64,000 bases of DNA from Natronosalvus rutilus (GTDB lineage Archaea; Halobacteriota; Halobacteria; Halobacteriales; Natrialbaceae). This document shows positions 17,545 to 25,978 of this stretch, piece by piece. Where the stretch lies: positions 2,709,451-2,773,450 of the forward strand of contig NZ_CP100355.1 in assembly GCF_024204665.1 (NCBI RefSeq), read 5' to 3'. The notes below the pieces were generated by a model that made no database searches, was not told the origin of the DNA, and saw only the letters and a list, made by a program, of their open reading frames with translations. A program made the position numbers and the translations under genes. Numbering within the stretch: the stretch's first letter is position 1; each line of letters begins with the position of its first letter.

Positions 17545-19776
17545 ATGAACGAAGTGCAACTGGAGGTCGCGAAAGCGTACCCGAACGACTCGGGCCGCGG
17601 CATCGCCCGTCTCGACCCGGACACCTTGCTTCACCTGAAGCTGAGTCCGGGCGACATCATCGAGATCGAAGGGTCGGAGACGACCGCTGCGAAGGTCTGG
17701 CGTGCGGACCGTCAGGACTGGAACACGGATACCGTCCGCATCGACGGGTTCACCCGCCAGAACGCCGACGTCGGCATCGGCGAACGCGTCACGATCCGGA
17801 AGGCCGAGGCCACGAAGGCGAACACGCTGGTGCTCGCTCCCCCGGAGGAGGCCTCCGTCCAGTTCGGCTCCGACGCCGCCGGCATGGTGAAACGCCAGAT
17901 CCTCAAGCGGCCGGTCGTCGGTCACGACATCGTCCCCGTGATGAGCTCGACGAACCACCCGTTCATGCGCTCGCCGGGCCAGGCGATCCCGCTGATCGCC
18001 GTCGAAACCGATCCCGAGGGCGTCGTCCTCATCACCGAGGACACCGACGTCGAACTCCGCGAGGAGCCCATCTCGGGCTTCGAGAAGACCGGCGGCGGGA
18101 TCACCTACGAGGACATCGGTGGGTTGCAAAACGAGATCCAGCGCGTCCGCGAGATGGTCGAGCTGCCGATGAAACACCCCCAGATCTTCAAGAAACTGGG
18201 GATCGAGCCCCCGCAAGGGGTGCTCCTGCACGGCCCGCCGGGGACGGGCAAGACGCTGCTCGCGAAGGCCGTCGCCAACGAGACCTCCGCCAGTTTCTTC
18301 TCCATCGCCGGCCCCGAGATCATCTCGAAGTACTACGGCGAGTCCGAACAACAGCTCCGCGAGATTTTCGAGGACGCCAGCGAGGAGTCCCCCGCGATCA
18401 TCTTCATCGACGAACTCGACTCAATCGCCCCCAAGCGCGAGGACGTCACCGGCGAGGTCGAACGCCGCGTCGTCGCCCAGTTGCTGACTATGATGGATGG
18501 CCTCGAGGCTCGCGGTCAGGTCATCGTCATCGCCGCGACCAACCGCGTCGACAGCGTCGACCCTGCCCTCCGTCGGCCCGGTCGGTTCGACCGCGAGATC
18601 GAGATCGGCGTCCCGGACGAGGTCGGCCGCGAGGAGATCCTGCAGATCCACACCCGCGGGATGCCCCTCTCCGACGACGTCAACCTCTCGCACCTGGCCG
18701 ACGAGACCCACGGCTTCGTCGGCGCGGACATCGAGAGCCTGACCAAAGAATCCGCGATGAAGGCCCTGCGGCGGTACCTCCCGGAAATCGACCTGGACGA
18801 AGAGGACATCCCGCCGAGCCTGATCGACCGGATGATCGTCAAGCGCGAGGACTTCCGCGGCGCCCTCGCCGAGGTCGAACCGTCGGCGATGCGGGAAGTC
18901 CTCGTCGAGTTGCCGAAGGTCAGCTGGGACGACGTCGGCGGTCTCGACGAGGCGAAAGACCAGGTCAAGGAGTCCGTCGAGTGGCCCCTGCGCGAGCCAC
19001 AGAAGTTCGAGCGGATGGGCATCGACCCACCCGCAGGCGTCTTGCTGTACGGGCCGCCGGGCACCGGAAAGACGCTCATGGCGAAGGCCGTCGCCAACGA
19101 GACTAACGCCAACTTCATCTCCGTGCGCGGCCCGCAGTTGCTCAGCAAGTGGGTCGGCGAGTCCGAGAAGGCGATCCGTCAGACCTTCCGGAAGGCCCGG
19201 CAGGTCTCCCCGACGGTGATCTTCTTCGACGAACTCGACTCGCTCGCCCCAGGCCGCGGCGGCGAGGTTGGGTCGAACGTCTCCGAACGAGTCGTCAACC
19301 AGCTACTGACCGAACTCGACGGCCTCGAGGAGATGGAGGACGTGATGGTGATCGGCGCGACGAACCGGCCGGACATGATCGACCCCGCCCTCCTCCGGTC
19401 GGGTCGCTTCGACCGACTGGTCATGCTCGGCGAGCCCAACACCGAGGGTCGCGAACGGATCCTCGAGATCCACACCGACGACACGCCCCTGGCCGCGGAC
19501 GTCAGCCTGCGCGAGATTGCCGAGATCACGGAGGGGTACGTCGGCAGCGACCTCGAGTCGATCGGTCGGGAGGCGGCGATCGAAGCCCTTCGCGAGGACG
19601 ACGACGCCGACATCGTCGAGATGCGCCACTTCCGGAAAGCGATGGAAAACGTGCGCCCGACGATCAACGAGGACATCCTCGAGTACTACGACCAGATCGA
19701 ACAGCAGTTCAAGGGCGGTGGAAACCGGGTCGAACCCGGCACGGGTCGCCGGGGCAGTCGTATCGGGTTCCAGTAA
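17545..19776 (+). CDS. cdc48: CDC48/VCP-like AAA+ ATPase
   Basis: A 743-aa double-AAA unfoldase. The N domain (about 1-185) has a double-psi barrel that begins [20 protein letters not shown]1 Walker A is GPPGTGKT near residue 230 and its Walker B is [10 protein letters not shown]2 Walker A is GPPGTGKT near residue 502 and its Walker B is VIFFDELDS. Arginine-finger regions ([16 protein letters not shown]) are present. It would unfold proteins for the proteasome, whose alpha subunit is encoded 2 kb away. ATG 17545 is chosen because family similarity starts there. Confidence 0.96.
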   Translation: MNEVQLEVAKAYPNDSGRGIARLDPDTLLHLKLSPGDIIEIEGSETTAAKVWRADRQDWNTDTVRIDGFTRQNADVGIGERVTIRKAEATKANTLVLAPPEEASVQFGSDAAGMVKRQILKRPVVGHDIVPVMSSTNHPFMRSPGQAIPLIAVETDPEGVVLITEDTDVELREEPISGFEKTGGGITYEDIGGLQNEIQRVREMVELPMKHPQIFKKLGIEPPQGVLLHGPPGTGKTLLAKAVANETSASFFSIAGPEIISKYYGESEQQLREIFEDASEESPAIIFIDELDSIAPKREDVTGEVERRVVAQLLTMMDGLEARGQVIVIAATNRVDSVDPALRRPGRFDREIEIGVPDEVGREEILQIHTRGMPLSDDVNLSHLADETHGFVGADIESLTKESAMKALRRYLPEIDLDEEDIPPSLIDRMIVKREDFRGALAEVEPSAMREVLVELPKVSWDDVGGLDEAKDQVKESVEWPLREPQKFERMGIDPPAGVLLYGPPGTGKTLMAKAVANETNANFISVRGPQLLSKWVGESEKAIRQTFRKARQVSPTVIFFDELDSLAPGRGGEVGSNVSERVVNQLLTELDGLEEMEDVMVIGATNRPDMIDPALLRSGRFDRLVMLGEPNTEGRERILEIHTDDTPLAADVSLREIAEITEGYVGSDLESIGREAAIEALREDDDADIVEMRHFRKAMENVRPTINEDILEYYDQIEQQFKGGGNRVEPGTGRRGSRIGFQ

Positions 19777-19959
19777 CGTACGGTCGTACGGCCGGCGTAA
19801 TTCGGGTTCCCACCGGTCGTAATCGGTTCTTTCTCGCAGACGTCGAATCGACTCAACCCAGTAATCACGGCTTACACGAGTGAACTGAATCGATTCCACT
19901 GAAACGCAGTATCCGATATTTACGCGTCCACGGCGTAGGTATCGGCGATCAGGTAACCA

Positions 19960-20247
19960 ATGCCAGGGCCTCGAGCGACACAGAACAGTCGCCTCGCAAC
20001 CGACCAGGAAGCGCCCGGAGAAGCCGGTTCCACGCCCGAACAGGAAGGCGAGCGCAGATCCACGACCGAGAGTTTCATCGAGCGCCTCCGCGTTGCGAGT
20101 TTCTGGACGGCAATCGTACTGCCGATCGCGTACCTGCCGATACTGGCCATCAGTTCAGACGGGACACGAACGGGTTTGTTCGTCGCCCTGCTCGCCGTCC
20201 ACCTGGTGGCGCTCTACGCCGGCCACGCGCACGAACTCGAGCGGTAG
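19960..20247 (+). CDS. Small membrane protein of unknown function
   Basis: A 95-aa protein with a charged, flexible N-terminus (about 1-40) and two hydrophobic segments (about 50-67 and 73-88), ending in a short His/Glu-rich tail. It has normal haloarchaeal codon use and an ATG start. I do not recognise a family. Confidence 0.6.
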   Translation: MPGPRATQNSRLATDQEAPGEAGSTPEQEGERRSTTESFIERLRVASFWTAIVLPIAYLPILAISSDGTRTGLFVALLAVHLVALYAGHAHELER

Positions 20248-20337
20248 TTCGCAGTGCCAGTTTCGAATGGTGGTTCGCGGTACCAGTTTCGAACGGTATT
20301 CACACTGGTAGTTTTAAACGGAGGTTCGCGTTGCTAG
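20247..20337. repeat. Degenerate 26-bp tandem repeat
   Basis: Three to four imperfect copies of a unit that begins GTTCGC and contains CCAGTTTCGAA, with a period of 25-26 bp. The array starts at the stop codon of the preceding gene. Confidence 0.6.
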
Positions 20338-20442
20338 TCCGTTCTACAGTCGTCGGCCACTCCACTCTGCATCGTTCATCCAATTCCTGAGAATGTCCAC
20401 CCACCACAAAAGTCATGGTGACCGACTCGAATTCTCTCTATC

Positions 20443-20748
20443 ATGGTCAATATCGATCCAACGGCCCTCGGACTCGAGTTCGGTGGTGGTGCAGCCATCG
20501 GCGCTCTCATGGGCTTCGCCGCGAAGAAAATCGCTAAACTTATCGCCGTCATCATCGGCGTGCAACTCGTCATATTCCGGTACCTCGAATCACAGGGCAT
20601 CCTCATCGTCGATTGGAGCGCGCTGTCGAACGGACTGATCAAAACCTCAGAACACGCGGACCCGAGCTACCTCGAGTCGTTCATCTCGACGATGTCCGTC
20701 GGGGCCGGCTTCACGGCCGGCTTCCTGATCGGATTCCGTCGCGGATAA
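20443..20748 (+). CDS. FUN14-domain family membrane protein
   Basis: A 101-aa protein with the FUN14 layout: a Gly-rich first segment (LEFGGGAAIGALMGFAAKK), a hydrophobic helix after it, a polar stretch with WSALSNGL, and a final Gly-rich helix (GAGFTAGFLIGFRRG). In eukaryotes the family acts at mitochondria; the archaeal role is unknown. It is convergent with the SBDS gene. Confidence 0.85.
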   Translation: MVNIDPTALGLEFGGGAAIGALMGFAAKKIAKLIAVIIGVQLVIFRYLESQGILIVDWSALSNGLIKTSEHADPSYLESFISTMSVGAGFTAGFLIGFRRG

Positions 20749-20781
20749 CTGTTTTTTCGAATTTCGCGCGTCGAACGATCG

Positions 20782-21507
20782 CTACCGCGTGCTCAACTCC
20801 CCTTTGTCGCTGACGATCTGCGTCTCCGCTTCGCCGCTCGTGTTCTCGTTGACGACGTCGTAGAAGTCGTTCTGCAACCCCGCCGGGAACGTGATGACGC
20901 CAATCCAGGAGCCGTCGGGTTGCCACTCCTCACGCTCGAGGTCGCCGTACTGGCGGATCTTCGCCTGGGCACTCCCGGCGTATTCCGGAGGGATCTGGAC
21001 GGCGATGGTGATCTCTTCGAACCGGATCGGGATCACGGGACGGAGGGCGTCGAGGGCGTCGTCGACCTGCTCGCTCGCCGGTTCCATCGGATCGACCGTG
21101 AATCCGGCCTCCTCGAGGGCGTTCTCGATCCGCTCGGGGGGATGGGGCGCGTCGTCCATCTGCGGGTTGATGGCATTTCGCGCGATGGTCGTGATCAGTT
21201 CCTTTCGCTTCTGTTCTTGCATCTCGCGGCGCTGGTCGGCCGTGATCTGGATCTCTCCACGTTTGATGACTTCGGGGATAATCTCGAGGGGATCCGTGGT
21301 GTCGAACACGTCCTCGAGGTCGTTCTCGGCCGGCCGGTCGCCCGTCGAGGCGTTGTCGAAGACGTCCTCCGCGGCGATGACGTCCTCGAGGTCGCCGTCG
21401 AACTCGCCGCGTTTGATCGCCAGTGCTGCGTCCGGGTCGACAAGCACTTCGAAGCGCGCGCCGTGTGACTCGAGTCGCGCGGTGACTGCCTCGTCGAGCG
21501 ATATCAT
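20782..21507 (-). CDS. sdo1: Ribosome assembly factor SBDS (Sdo1)
   Basis: A 241-aa SBDS homologue that helps release the 60S-type anti-association factor during 50S maturation. Residues 1-90 form the FYSH domain (KRGEFDGDLEDVIAAEDVFDN), followed by the helical domain with RREMQEQKRKELITTIARNAINPQ and PHPPERIENALEEAGF, then a ferredoxin-like third domain. ATG 21507 (MISLDEAV) is chosen; the open frame continues upstream without similarity. It is the last gene of the minus-strand rnp3-rnp2-psmA-SBDS cluster. Confidence 0.95.
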   Translation of the reverse strand: MISLDEAVTARLESHGARFEVLVDPDAALAIKRGEFDGDLEDVIAAEDVFDNASTGDRPAENDLEDVFDTTDPLEIIPEVIKRGEIQITADQRREMQEQKRKELITTIARNAINPQMDDAPHPPERIENALEEAGFTVDPMEPASEQVDDALDALRPVIPIRFEEITIAVQIPPEYAGSAQAKIRQYGDLEREEWQPDGSWIGVITFPAGLQNDFYDVVNENTSGEAETQIVSDKGELSTR

Positions 21508-21639
21508 ACCCGAAGATATCCGCGGGCGGTTACAAGAGTGTTTCCCGTCGGGCGGTAGCGATGTCGGGATGGGGACGAGGGCGGGGACGAGGCGGAGCAA
21601 CGTCCTCCGCGGCGTGGGTCGCCGTCGCGATTGCGAAGG

Positions 21640-22407
21640 TTACTCGTCGCCGTCGCCTTCGGCTTCGTCGTCGCCTTCGTCGAGCAGTTCGTTCTCCACG
21701 AGGTACTCCTCGATGCGGTCGTCGTCGAACTGGACGAACGACTCCGTCTCGGCGTCGATCGTCGCCAGGCCGACTTCAGTGGGGAGGAGGGAGTCGTCGT
21801 TGACCGACGCGAGTGCCTCGAGCGCGAGCGCGACGCCGCTGTCGAGGTCCGCCTCCTCGTCGTAGTTCTCCTCGAGGAAGCCCTGGAGTTCGCCGCGTTC
21901 GGCGCCGACGGCGAGGGCTTTCCACTCGTAGGGCGTTCCCGACGGGTCGGTCTCGAAGAGGCGGGGTTCGCCGTTCTCGATGCCGCCCACGATGAGCGCG
22001 ACGCCGAACGGGCGGGCGCCGCCGACCTGGGTGTACTGCTGGATGTGGTCGGTGATCTCTTTGGTCAGGCTCTCGACGCCGATGGGTTCGCCGTAGCGGA
22101 GGTGGTTGACCTGCGCGCGCCGCCGAGCGAAGTCGATGAGTTGGCGAGCGTCGGCGACGTGGCCAGCGCTCGCGATGCCGATGTGGTCGTCGGCCTTGTG
22201 GATCTTCTCGACGCTCGAGTCCTCGAGCAGCGGCGACGGGATCCGCTTGTCGACGGCCAGGACGACGCCGCCAGCCGTTCGGATGCCGATGCTCGCGGTG
22301 CCACGTTTGACCGCCTCGCGGGCGTACTCTACCTGGTAGAGTCGGCCGTCTGGCGAGAAGATCGTGATGCCGCGGTCGTACGCCTGCTGTTGGGCTTGTC
22401 CCTGCAT
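21640..22407 (-). CDS. psmA: Proteasome alpha subunit
   Basis: A 255-aa 20S core alpha subunit. The N-terminal gate and H0 helix (AYDRGITIFSPDGRLYQVEYA) are diagnostic, and GTASIGIR begins the first strand. The C-terminal 12 residues are acidic (EGDDEAEGDGDE-like), as in haloarchaeal PsmA proteins. It shares the cluster with RNase P subunits and SBDS, a conserved archaeal linkage. The CDC48 homologue nearby is a plausible partner. Confidence 0.97.
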   Translation of the reverse strand: MQGQAQQQAYDRGITIFSPDGRLYQVEYAREAVKRGTASIGIRTAGGVVLAVDKRIPSPLLEDSSVEKIHKADDHIGIASAGHVADARQLIDFARRRAQVNHLRYGEPIGVESLTKEITDHIQQYTQVGGARPFGVALIVGGIENGEPRLFETDPSGTPYEWKALAVGAERGELQGFLEENYDEEADLDSGVALALEALASVNDDSLLPTEVGLATIDAETESFVQFDDDRIEEYLVENELLDEGDDEAEGDGDE

Positions 22408-22763
22408 AGTATCACGTTAACGTTAGATCGGAATCGAGGGGTGTCGTGGTGACGGTCGCGTCATCGAGTCGTGGTGAAACGGCGTCGGCACCGGTTCCAT
22501 CGGGACGAGTGGCTGCTCCCGGATGACCGCTATCGGCACCAGTCATCGCCACAGGATGGAAACGACGCTCGTTCGCCCGACGACTCGGTCAGCGATGTCG
22601 AACACGACGAATCTCTCTACCCGACCTTACCGGCGGCGTCCTAAATAGTTTTCTTCCTCCGGCCTCGCTTACCGCGGTCCGGGGACGTATTCGTCGTGAG
22701 TGTTCCCCTCGAGCGTCGGGCTCGAGAAACAGGGAGGGGGGGGGTCGTCGATCGAACGCCCCA
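22408..22763. other. 356-bp gap between rnp2 and psmA
   Basis: No convincing gene. A 44-codon minus-strand frame (22412-22546) ends 4 bp before psmA and could be a leader peptide, but any frame is long in this GC-rich DNA. A minus-strand TATA-like ACTATTTAGG lies near 22645-22656, so psmA may have its own promoter and a long leader. An eight-base G run occurs near 22736-22743. Confidence 0.4.
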
Positions 22764-23111
22764 TCACAGATGGGACTCGGCCGCCCGAATCGTTCCGCTC
22801 ACGCCCCGAACCACCAGACCCAGCGGCGCGTCGTCGACGCTGTGGACGCAGGCGACCGCGGCTCGAGCGCGGTCGACCTCGCCGTGGCGGACGCGAATTA
22901 TCGCCTCCCCGTTCCCTGTATCGGCGTCGAATCGGAATCGGACGACCGCCAGGTCGGCGTCCGCACTCCCCGGATCGCCGAGGAGGTTCTGGCCGGCGTA
23001 CCAGACCTCCCGCTGGAAGGCCCGCCGACCAATAGCGTCGTCGGGCCGGGTCTCGAGGGCGACGGCGAGGTATCGCCAGCGCGGTCGGAGGTGTTTGGGG
23101 AGGTGTTTCAT
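22764..23111 (-). CDS. rnp2: RNase P protein component 2 (Pop5/Rpp14 family)
   Basis: A 115-aa RNase P protein that works with Rnp3 to bind and activate the catalytic RNA for tRNA 5' maturation. The start region MKHLPKHLRPRWRYLAV is diagnostic of Pop5, and the RNP-type FQREVWYAGQNLLGDPGSADADL and RVRHGEVDRARAAVA segments follow. ATG 23111 is chosen; the frame upstream belongs to the preceding methyltransferase gene's end region. Confidence 0.93.
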   Translation of the reverse strand: MKHLPKHLRPRWRYLAVALETRPDDAIGRRAFQREVWYAGQNLLGDPGSADADLAVVRFRFDADTGNGEAIIRVRHGEVDRARAAVACVHSVDDAPLGLVVRGVSGTIRAAESHL

Positions 23112-23121
23112 CTGCGTCGGC

Positions 23122-23745
23122 TCACGACTCCTGGTTCTCGGCGCGCTCGGCGACCAGGACACCGACCTGGTCGTGAACGCGCTCGACGGCCGTCAGCGAG
23201 AAGCCGGCGTCGGTGAACGCGTCTGCCAGCGTTCCGACCGTCGCCGGGTCGTCGACCGATGGGTCGTAGAACGGCTCGCTCGGATCCGGTTCGCCGAAGA
23301 ACATCACGTCCCCGAGGACGAATCGTCGAGGCTCGAGGGCGGCGATGACGTCGATGGCTTCGCGCTTCTCGTCGTCCGCGAGGTGGTGCATGGCGAAGTT
23401 CGAGGTGACGATATCGACGGAGACGCGGTCGTCGACGTCGGGTTCGCGGAAGGTTCCGTAGTCGAAGGAGATGTTTTCGAGGCCGCGCTCCTCGGCTTTC
23501 GTGCGCGCTTCGTCCATCATGCCCTCGCTGATGTCCCGGCCGATCACCCGCTCGGCGTCGGGTGCGAGGGCGAGAGCGATCGCCCCGGTTCCAGCCCCGA
23601 GGTCGAGGACCGTCTCGTCGGATTCTGGGGTCGCGTGTTCGATAACCAGATTCGCGCACGCGCGGTATTCGTCGCTCTTCGAGTCGTCGTACTCACTCGC
23701 CTTCTCGTCGAATCGAGCCGCGTGATCCGCCACGCTTCGTTTCAT
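23122..23745 (-). CDS. Class I SAM-dependent methyltransferase
   Basis: A 207-aa Rossmann methyltransferase. Motif I is VLDLGAGTGAIALAL near residue 47, motif II follows at VIGRDISEGMMDEA, and motif IV reads VTSNFAMHHL. The substrate is unknown. The gene overlaps the end of rnp3 by 53 bp and stops 10 bp before rnp2, so it is translated inside the RNase P operon. A role in RNA or ribosomal protein methylation is a guess from this position. Confidence 0.9.
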   Translation of the reverse strand: MKRSVADHAARFDEKASEYDDSKSDEYRACANLVIEHATPESDETVLDLGAGTGAIALALAPDAERVIGRDISEGMMDEARTKAEERGLENISFDYGTFREPDVDDRVSVDIVTSNFAMHHLADDEKREAIDVIAALEPRRFVLGDVMFFGEPDPSEPFYDPSVDDPATVGTLADAFTDAGFSLTAVERVHDQVGVLVAERAENQES

Positions 23746-24451
23746 ATCGTCCACGTTCGACCCCCGGTTCAATGAACGAATCGGACTGGATCCGTCGGTT
23801 GCGCGCCGCGAGGGTTTTCCAGGCTTCGAGGCCGTCGACGATCCACTCGCGATCGAAGCCGAGTTCGACGCCGAGCGCGCAGAGTTCTCTGGGCGCCCGT
23901 ACCTCGAGTGGCCCCTCGGGGTCGCCGCTGACGACGTACGGCGCGTCGTAGTAGTCGACGATCTCCTGGAGTTTGCGAAGCGACTGGATGGCCCGAACCC
24001 GGCGACCGCCCGTGGTTCGGAGGACGTCCGCAAAGGAGAACTCGAGGCGAACGCCGTTAGCTGCGGCGGCTTTCGCCAGGACGTGGTTGACGTCGCCGGA
24101 GCCGTCCATTGGATGGGCGAGCACGTCGACTTTGTCGGTTTCGACGGCGAACCGGTTGAGTGCGTTCGTGCCGCCGTGGATCGCCAGGACCGTGTACTGC
24201 GGTCGGTAGTTCCCCACCGAACCGCTGGCTTGGTGCGGGTCGTCGGCCCGAATTTCGATGCCGTCGACGACGTCGATGCCGTGCTCCTCTCCGAGTTCGT
24301 CGGCATCGAACTCGAGTCGCGAGCCGTCGTGATTACGAACGACCACGCCATCGAAGCCGTAACTTGCGGCAGTTTCGACGACGCGGGAGACGGCCTCGGC
24401 GTCCGTCTCGACCCCGTCGGCGTCGGCGTTCACGCGAACGGCCTCGTACAT
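23693..24451 (-). CDS. rnp3: RNase P protein component 3 (Rpp30 family)
   Basis: A 252-aa Rpp30/Rnp3 protein with a TIM-barrel-like PHP-related fold. Landmarks are the N-terminal MYEAVRVNAD strand, GFDGVVVRNHD near residue 35, VDVLAHPMDGSGDVNHVLAKAA near residue 110, and the VSGDPEGPLEVRAPREL loop near residue 175. It partners with Rnp2, encoded two genes downstream. The C-terminal 30 residues (after RRIQSDS) are basic and lie within the overlap with the methyltransferase gene. Confidence 0.94.
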   Translation of the reverse strand: MYEAVRVNADADGVETDAEAVSRVVETAASYGFDGVVVRNHDGSRLEFDADELGEEHGIDVVDGIEIRADDPHQASGSVGNYRPQYTVLAIHGGTNALNRFAVETDKVDVLAHPMDGSGDVNHVLAKAAAANGVRLEFSFADVLRTTGGRRVRAIQSLRKLQEIVDYYDAPYVVSGDPEGPLEVRAPRELCALGVELGFDREWIVDGLEAWKTLAARNRRIQSDSFIEPGVERGRYETKRGGSRGSIRREGE

Positions 24452-24780
24452 ACGCGTCTCGAGGGACGGTGTTGACTTGTGGTTTGCGACCGTATACGTG
24501 GAGAATTGCTACCGATAAGAACAGCCCCGGACAACCGACGTGGCCGGACGCGGGGCTCGAGCATTGCGAGAGCCCCGCGTTTCGGGGGAGGGCAGGCCCC
24601 ACACCAGTTTGTACCGCGAGCGAACGTGTGAGCGAGCGGACCGACGAGCGATGTGAGAGAACGGAGTGAACGAACGGAGGGAGGAGTGCTTTTGGTCGAG
24701 CTTTTACCGAGTGCCAGCGCGTCGTGCGCCAGCTACGCTGGCGTCGACGCGAAACAATCGCAGCGTAAAAGGTCGGTTCT
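24452..24780. other. 329-bp non-coding region with a strong hairpin and a SER-type tract
   Basis: No gene is supported. A 9-bp perfect hairpin (GCGGGGCTC 24550-24558 with GAGCCCCGC 24570-24578) sits ahead of rnp3. It is followed on the plus strand by a repetitive GAGCGAGCGG/GAACGGAGTGAACG tract (24618-24688) and the phrase TGCTTTTGGTCGAGCTTTTACCGAGTG. Similar tracts recur between genes in haloarchaeal genomes as I remember them. Confidence 0.5.
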
Positions 24781-25599
24781 CTAGTTCAGAATACTCTGAG
24801 CGACCGTCGCGAGCTGGCCGTTGTCGGCCTCGTCGAGGCGCTCGTCGCCGATTTTGAGGCGCAGTCGCGGACGACCGACGTCGATCGGGACCTTCTCGGT
24901 GTCGATCAGGCCCATGTCCTCGAGCTTGGTCTTCGTTCGGCTGAACGTCGCCTTGCTGGCGATGCCGACGTCCTCGCCCCACTTGCTGATGTCGTAGAGC
25001 AGGGCCTCGTTCTTCGCGGCCACGAGCAGCGAGATGGTCACTTCGTCCAGGCCGTCACCATCGCCGCGGGCGGTCTCGAGCGAGTTGAGGATCGCCGTGA
25101 AGTCCTCCTCGGCCTCGGCGCTGATCTCGTCGGTGAGGGTCTCGCGGACGCGCGTGATCGGCGGCGTCCGGAGGTTGAAGTCGTCTGCCTCCTCCCAGCG
25201 GCCGGCGTAGGTGTCGAACGCGGACTCGACGAACTCCTCGTCCTCGGTGACGAGCCCGCCGACGCGGTCGCCCGCGTGGACGACGGCGACGACGCTGTCT
25301 TCGGTGATGAGCAGGGAGTTTTCGGGGGCCTGCTCGAGGGTGCGCAGTTCGAGGGCGCCGTCGGCGATGAGGTCGGCGGCGTTCGAGGCGACGATGAAGT
25401 CGTCCATGACGTCCTTGAGCGTGCGGTCGTCTGCGAGCATGTGGACGGTCGGGAGGTCGCCGTCGAAGGCCGTCGCGACGGTGACGAACTCGTCGATGGC
25501 GTCCCAGGACGGGTTGATCATGTATACGTCGCCAGTCGTCTCCTCGAGGACGGACTCGAGGATATCGTCAATCTGGTGGTTGAGTAAATTCGAAGCCAT
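24781..25599 (-). CDS. tbsP: Transcriptional regulator TbsP (DUF5821 family)
   Basis: A 272-aa haloarchaeal regulator. The N-terminal MASNLLNHQIDDILESVLEE and the INPSWDAIDEFV segment match the TbsP family, known from work on sugar metabolism regulators in halophiles. The C-terminal third (about 200-260) is a winged helix: ISKWGEDVGIASKATFSRTKTKLEDMGLIDTE. ATG 25599 is chosen because a start nine codons upstream adds unrelated residues. An AT-rich palindromic AATATT region (25630-25640) upstream may be its TATA and control site. Confidence 0.85.
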   Translation of the reverse strand: MASNLLNHQIDDILESVLEETTGDVYMINPSWDAIDEFVTVATAFDGDLPTVHMLADDRTLKDVMDDFIVASNAADLIADGALELRTLEQAPENSLLITEDSVVAVVHAGDRVGGLVTEDEEFVESAFDTYAGRWEEADDFNLRTPPITRVRETLTDEISAEAEEDFTAILNSLETARGDGDGLDEVTISLLVAAKNEALLYDISKWGEDVGIASKATFSRTKTKLEDMGLIDTEKVPIDVGRPRLRLKIGDERLDEADNGQLATVAQSILN

Positions 25600-25978
25600 G
25601 CGTATACACAAGTAATTGATCGCCAACTACTTAATATTATTGGCCCAAATTCCCCCAGACCTTGTGGTTAACGCCTAGATGAGGTGATTTTTGTCGCTTT
25701 TCTCGGCATTTCTCCCGATCGGCAGAGAGTTTAGCTAGCAAACCACATACAGAAAGCCGTCCGGCACCGGTCCGTACCGAAGTTCCATCGACAGTGACAA
25801 ATAGTCCCCCACCCATGCTAGACAGTCACACAATAGCAACAGTTAACTTCCCTGAATGCCATTCCTGTTGTCGTATGGGTGTCACGGATACGCGACCGTG
25901 GGGACGAGAGCGAAGAACCGTCGAACAGTCGATCCAGGATTACGAGACGACGACCGACGCGTCCAGCCGAATCAGCAC
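25600..25978. other. 379-bp intergenic region upstream of tbsP
   Basis: It holds the tbsP promoter (TACTTAATATTATTGG near 25628-25643) and then sequence with no supported gene. Short frames exist on the plus strand (25794-25994) but lack any family signal. Confidence 0.5.

Noticed and set aside
22412-22546. 44-codon leader ORF ahead of psmA
   Set aside because: Ends 4 bp before psmA but lacks any conserved feature; random frames of this length are expected here.
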